Shown piece by piece: positions 60,780 through 64,000 of a DNA stretch of 64,000 bases. The notes under the pieces were generated by a model. That model worked only from the letters and a program-made list of their open reading frames with translations. It did no database searches and was not told where the DNA came from. Both the position numbers and the translations under genes were made by a program. The DNA is from Timema cristinae (taxonomy: Eukaryota > Arthropoda > Insecta > Phasmatodea > Timematidae): contig JBCFYV010000274.1 of the NCBI GenBank assembly GCA_039000515.1, forward strand, positions 160,168 through 224,167, written 5' to 3'. Every line of letters starts with the position of its first letter. The first letter of the stretch is position 1.

Positions 60780-61412
60780 ACATTACGAACTGTTTATTTT
60801 ACTTTTGTAAATGCCCTTCGTTGTTTAGTCATTTGTTACATTATAAAATAGTTATTATTACTCGACATTGGCCTCACTTTTTATGATAAAAATAACTAAC
60901 TTCAGATAGAGTTTGATATTGGTTTATTAAATGATAATTATTGATACTTGGATAGAAAAATGACCATGTTGCACACTATCTAGACGAGCACCTAACACAC
61001 GTCCGTCCTAAACAATGACTGACATCACCGTGAGCTGTGAGATTACACCACCCGTGATATATATCAGTCCAATGGAACTTACTAGAATGTTTAGTTCGCG
61101 AAAACGAAGCATATAGAATGGCCGAGAACCGGACACTGCCTCAAATTGAACATCTACAATGTTCTGGGTTGTTCTAGAGCAGGAAGTTAAGTTTTAAAAG
61201 ACTTTTACATTGCAATTTTGACTCGACTTTACGTCACACACTGAAGTGAGTTACAGTAACTGATGCCTCGTAACTTCAGGGCGTGAACTTAACAACAAGA
61301 AATAACTAGTAATTTCCTAGTTAGAATCTGGTAACTATCATATGAATAATTTAGAAGACGACTTACTTTAAGCGCCAAGTAATAATATATAAAATTCAAA
61401 TAAAAATAATAA

Positions 61413-61443
<31 letters not shown>

Positions 61444-61690
61444 AATAATATAATTAAGAGGAGAATACTGTCAATGCTTCAAAATATTCTTTAGGGTCAA
61501 ATCAGGGACATTACAGTGTGTTGCCAAGGTCGTTAACGGAGGCCCTAAAAGCTTCCGCACAAGACTAAAGGTTCTGTGCAGAAGCTCCCCTTTTATGACA
61601 AGCCAGGCTTACTCCAGAACTATTATAAGCCCCATTCCGTGGAGGACGTTCTAATTTCAATCACTTCTTTAGACAATCAGGGGATACGTT
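60780..61690. other. Intronic sequence, nothing recognised, with (AT)n run
   Basis: AT-rich sequence with a dinucleotide AT run at about 61412-61442. I see no coding or RNA signal. Confidence 0.6.
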
Positions 61691-61757
61691 GGTACAGTTT
61701 AAACATTGTCCCTAAGGGAGAATGTATAAGTATTTATTAAGTGTAAGGTTGGTGTAC

Positions 61758-62144
61758 CTGCCAGGGGATGGCACAGCCACGCTGTAAGAGAGAAGCCACC
61801 TCTTGACGGTGCACGAGTAGTAGGGGAAGGTCCACCACCCTCTGTACGACACGTTGCTTGGGCTGTCCATGAACTTGGGGACCTCAGGCCAGGACTGGAC
61901 TCGGCGTCTTCGTACCAAGGCAGTCTCGGGTCCGGACGAGTTCCCACGTGGGGACCCTCGTCTATAACCTTTATAGGTCCACCCAGTTCTAATAGCAGAG
62001 AGCGATGGTCTTCAGGGGCCACCTGCCGTCTCCAGTAGGCGCTACTCATTACTTGTCCAGAGCTAGAGTTCAGCGCCAGGATGCGCGCCGCCAACACGCG
62101 CCGGTCCGACGCTAACAGACCGCGTGTCAGAGCATCCAGGAGGC
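61758..62144 (-). CDS. Probable ectodomain exon of the GPR158/179-like receptor
   Basis: The exon follows the acceptor TTGTATTTCAG (AG at 62146-62145) and ends at the donor CAG|GTACAC (GT at 61757-61756). It encodes LLDALTRGLLASDRRVLAAR, then YWRRQVAPEDHRSLLLELGG, then, in a different frame, YRGWWTFPYYSCTVKRWLLS and YSVAVPSPG. The W-x-x-P-Y-[YF]-x-C-x(5)-W-x-x-[ST]-[YL]-S pattern resembles the Cache-type ectodomain of this receptor group. A one-base frame change is needed between about 61930 and 61890 (near AGTCCTGGCCTGAGGTCCCC). This is either an assembly error or a real lesion. GC content is high, as in a true exon. Assignment to the same gene as the TM exons is inference. Confidence 0.55.
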
Positions 62145-62160
62145 CTGAAATACAATAGTG
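62131..62160 (-). promoter_or_regulatory. 3' splice site of the ectodomain exon (copy 1 of a duplication)
   Basis: The minus strand reads CACTATTGTATTTCAG|GCCT, with the AG at 62146-62145. The 30-bp block is repeated at 62203-62232 with a single change. Confidence 0.7.
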
Positions 62161-62202
62161 CTATCATTATAAGGCAACCGAGCATTAACTAAATGTTGAC
62201 AT

Positions 62203-62232
62203 AGCATCCAGAAGGCCTGAAATACAATAGTG
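62203..62232 (-). repeat. Duplicated 3' splice site (copy 2, probable decoy)
   Basis: This block matches 62131-62160 at 29 of 30 bases, 72 bp upstream in the gene's direction. Its AG is at 62218-62217. An exon started here in the same phase would read L-L-D-A-M-S-T-F-S and then stop. Confidence 0.8.
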
Positions 62233-62239
62233 CCGCCAA

Positions 62240-64000
62240 CATAACAGCCTTTTCATTTTAGTGTCGATTTATACAACGTTTATTCCACATAACCTTTGTG
62301 TTTTACGCAGATAAAACATAGTATTTTTAATATTGACAGCTTTTGTGTTTTTGTTGATATGGATTTCAGTAAATTACGCCATTTAAATATATAACACATT
62401 TTTAATGTGAATTTTTGATAAATGAAAGGAGATTGAACTTAACAAGTTTTTACAATTGAATTGGTTGTGTTGATATCGAGTGTTATTGACCAAGCAGCTA
62501 TAACCAAGCTGAAGGCGATAACGACTTTTAAGTTGTGTTTCTTAAACAAAGATGGCGAATAAGTTTATATTCAATCAAAGTATGTTGGATGAAAAGGTAT
62601 TATAATGTAATAAAGTGGATTCATTTAAAATGCACCCTGTCAATCACAAACCAAAATATGTTGTTACTGTTTGCCTTAGAGATTTGAATCCTGACCGGGT
62701 GTATTTTCATAAATGGTTTCCCACCTTACCTTAGCGAAAATTCAATTAGTTATACTAAAAACTCTCTATTTTTTATCACATCCCATTAGCGTAATTAAAC
62801 TCTAATTGATGTTGAGACGCGGTGGCATTTTATGTCTTTAGTCTAGAGTAAATTTTTGGCTTTATTTAATTTGATTTCTTAAGTGTTTTAGAAAAACTTG
62901 ATCGTGCGAGCACCAATATCGATCCCGAGCGGCCGCCGCCAATAGTGATATTAATGCGGACAGAGGGTGTTATTTGGTAGGCACAATCAACAGCCGGTCG
63001 TTAATTTCAGTTTCTAGACCTAAGCCACTTCTTATTTGTTCAAGTAGCTACTCCGAGTACTACTACAAGGCTGAGTTTGGTAGTTTTTTCTAAATCTAAT
63101 AATATTCTGTCTCTATTCAAGATGAAATTGCACTCCTTAAAATATATCATGATGGGTCATGAAATTTTAAAATTTGGTAAAAATGTAAGAACTCGAGGGA
63201 AAAGGGGGATAAAGTCATATTACACACATTTTACAAGACAACAACATTTATATTTCAAACCCCAATAACTCTTTTAACCGTAGCTTAGAGCGCATTATAA
63301 AGTTTTCAGTATTGTCAAACAGATGGACTTTCCCTCCCTGTATCCTTCGATTGTTCTCGATCCTTGTTTAAAGCACATCTATTTATTTCTGTGAACGAAA
63401 CGACCAAACTGAGTTCAGTACCGTCTTGGTTTTAAATATTCGCAGCCTACCGCGATATTATACGCGCCAAAACAGTTTGTGGTAAACATCGACACCAATT
63501 CATTCGACAAACTCGCCGCTAGTTGATCTCGAGGAAATCAAATCTATAACAATATAAGAATTGGAATTGAGAAAAGAGAAATCATGACATCAATGTCGGT
63601 GTTTGTATATATAATAATTTTAAAATATATAAACATGAAAGTTAAATTTCAAGATTAACACATATTTTGTTAGAATTATAACTTAATTGCTTGCTTTAAA
63701 TTAACTTGAAAGGACTACGAAATATTATGTTTACATTGAAATTAATAAATGACAAAAAAAAACTTAAAAATTCAACTTTTAATAAAATGTTAATCACAGA
63801 AGATCAACTTTCTCTAATAGAAGCACCAAACACGTATCCACGTTATGTTTCCTTACAAACAGGTTGGGGGAGAGGATTTCTGTCTTTGTTAAGGTTGATG
63901 GGATAACGTGTATCAATACAGGATGAAAGAATAGTGAATAATATTGTTATTTTTGTAGATTATAATATAGTATGTTTCCGTTCAGACTCGTCATGAGAAA
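62240..64000. other. AT-rich sequence without recognised features
   Basis: Probably upstream intron of the receptor gene. Short frames at 63077-63268 and 63706-63906 have intron-like composition and no motif. I found no further exon. Confidence 0.5.

Larger units (their letters stand above)
181..62144 (-). other. Span of a GPR158/GPR179-like receptor gene (partial, 4 exons seen)
   Basis: This is the inferred extent of one minus-strand gene, from an ectodomain exon at 62144-61758 to a transmembrane exon at 319-181. The three downstream exons join in phase at AG/GT boundaries and together read as TM2 to TM6 of an orphan class C GPCR of the GPR158/GPR179 type. Family members have a Cache-type ectodomain, a cysteine-rich EGF-like linker and seven transmembrane helices; human GPR158 and GPR179 act at synapses and bind RGS7-class proteins. 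The exons for the rest of the ectodomain and TM1 were not found and should lie between 16034 and 61757, largely in corrupted sequence. The link of the ectodomain exon to the TM exons is inferred from strand, order and motif character. Confidence 0.6.

Noticed and set aside
60601..60783. Minus-strand poly-Leu frame
   Set aside because: It is a translation of the (TAA)n tail read in reverse.
1..64000. A bacterial-type defence system, CRISPR array or prophage
   Set aside because: Introns, LINEs, SINEs and DNA transposons show eukaryotic nuclear DNA; no spacer-regular repeats or operons were seen.

Overview
The window is nuclear DNA of an animal, most likely an arthropod. It is AT-rich, has introns, and is packed with decayed transposable elements of classes common in insect genomes (R1-clade, I-like and Jockey-like LINEs, piggyBac, pogo/Tigger, hAT, MITEs, tRNA-derived SINEs). 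I see no bacterial gene organisation, rRNA gene, CRISPR array or intact virus. I cannot name the species from sequence alone.

One host gene runs through the window on the minus strand: an orphan class C GPCR of the GPR158/GPR179 type. Three seven-transmembrane exons (16033-15924, 7539-7325, 319-181) have canonical splice sites and join in phase. A probable ectodomain exon lies at 62144-61758. The missing ectodomain and TM1 exons should lie between 16 and 61.7 kb, mostly inside a badly degraded stretch. The 5' and 3' ends of the gene are outside the window. Nearly everything else is intron filled with transposons.

Layout. 0-19 kb is clean sequence. It holds two GPCR introns carrying a 5'-truncated R1-clade LINE with target-site duplication and (AAAT)n tail (1923-5470), a nested relic of a TE-derived gene (5.57-6.69 kb), a complete but dead piggyBac between TTAA duplications (8648-11021), fragments of an I-like LINE family with tandem 5'-leader monomers (13.1 kb, 16.4 kb, 16.8-18.7 kb), a 555-bp inverted-repeat MITE (13559-14113) and a diverged ~145-bp tandem array (14.3-15.6 kb). 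About 19.1-55.4 kb is a block with pervasive homopolymer-like corruption, where isolated bases are replaced by copies of their neighbours. Protein motifs still show an R1-like LINE (+ strand, ~29.6-32.4 kb) and a near-complete I-like LINE (- strand, ~36.7-42.6 kb) through the noise. 55.4-64 kb becomes clean again, with a hAT relic, a GC-rich Jockey-like reverse transcriptase fragment, a Tigger-like relic, a LINE 3' tail and the GPCR ectodomain exon, whose 3' splice acceptor has been duplicated 72 bp upstream.

No transposon protein here looks intact; each shows stops, frameshifts or lost catalytic residues. The most useful results are the previously hidden GPCR exons, the duplicated splice acceptor, the monomeric LINE leader, the paired 3'UTR hairpins of the R1-like LINE, and the recognition that about 36 kb is unreliable sequence.
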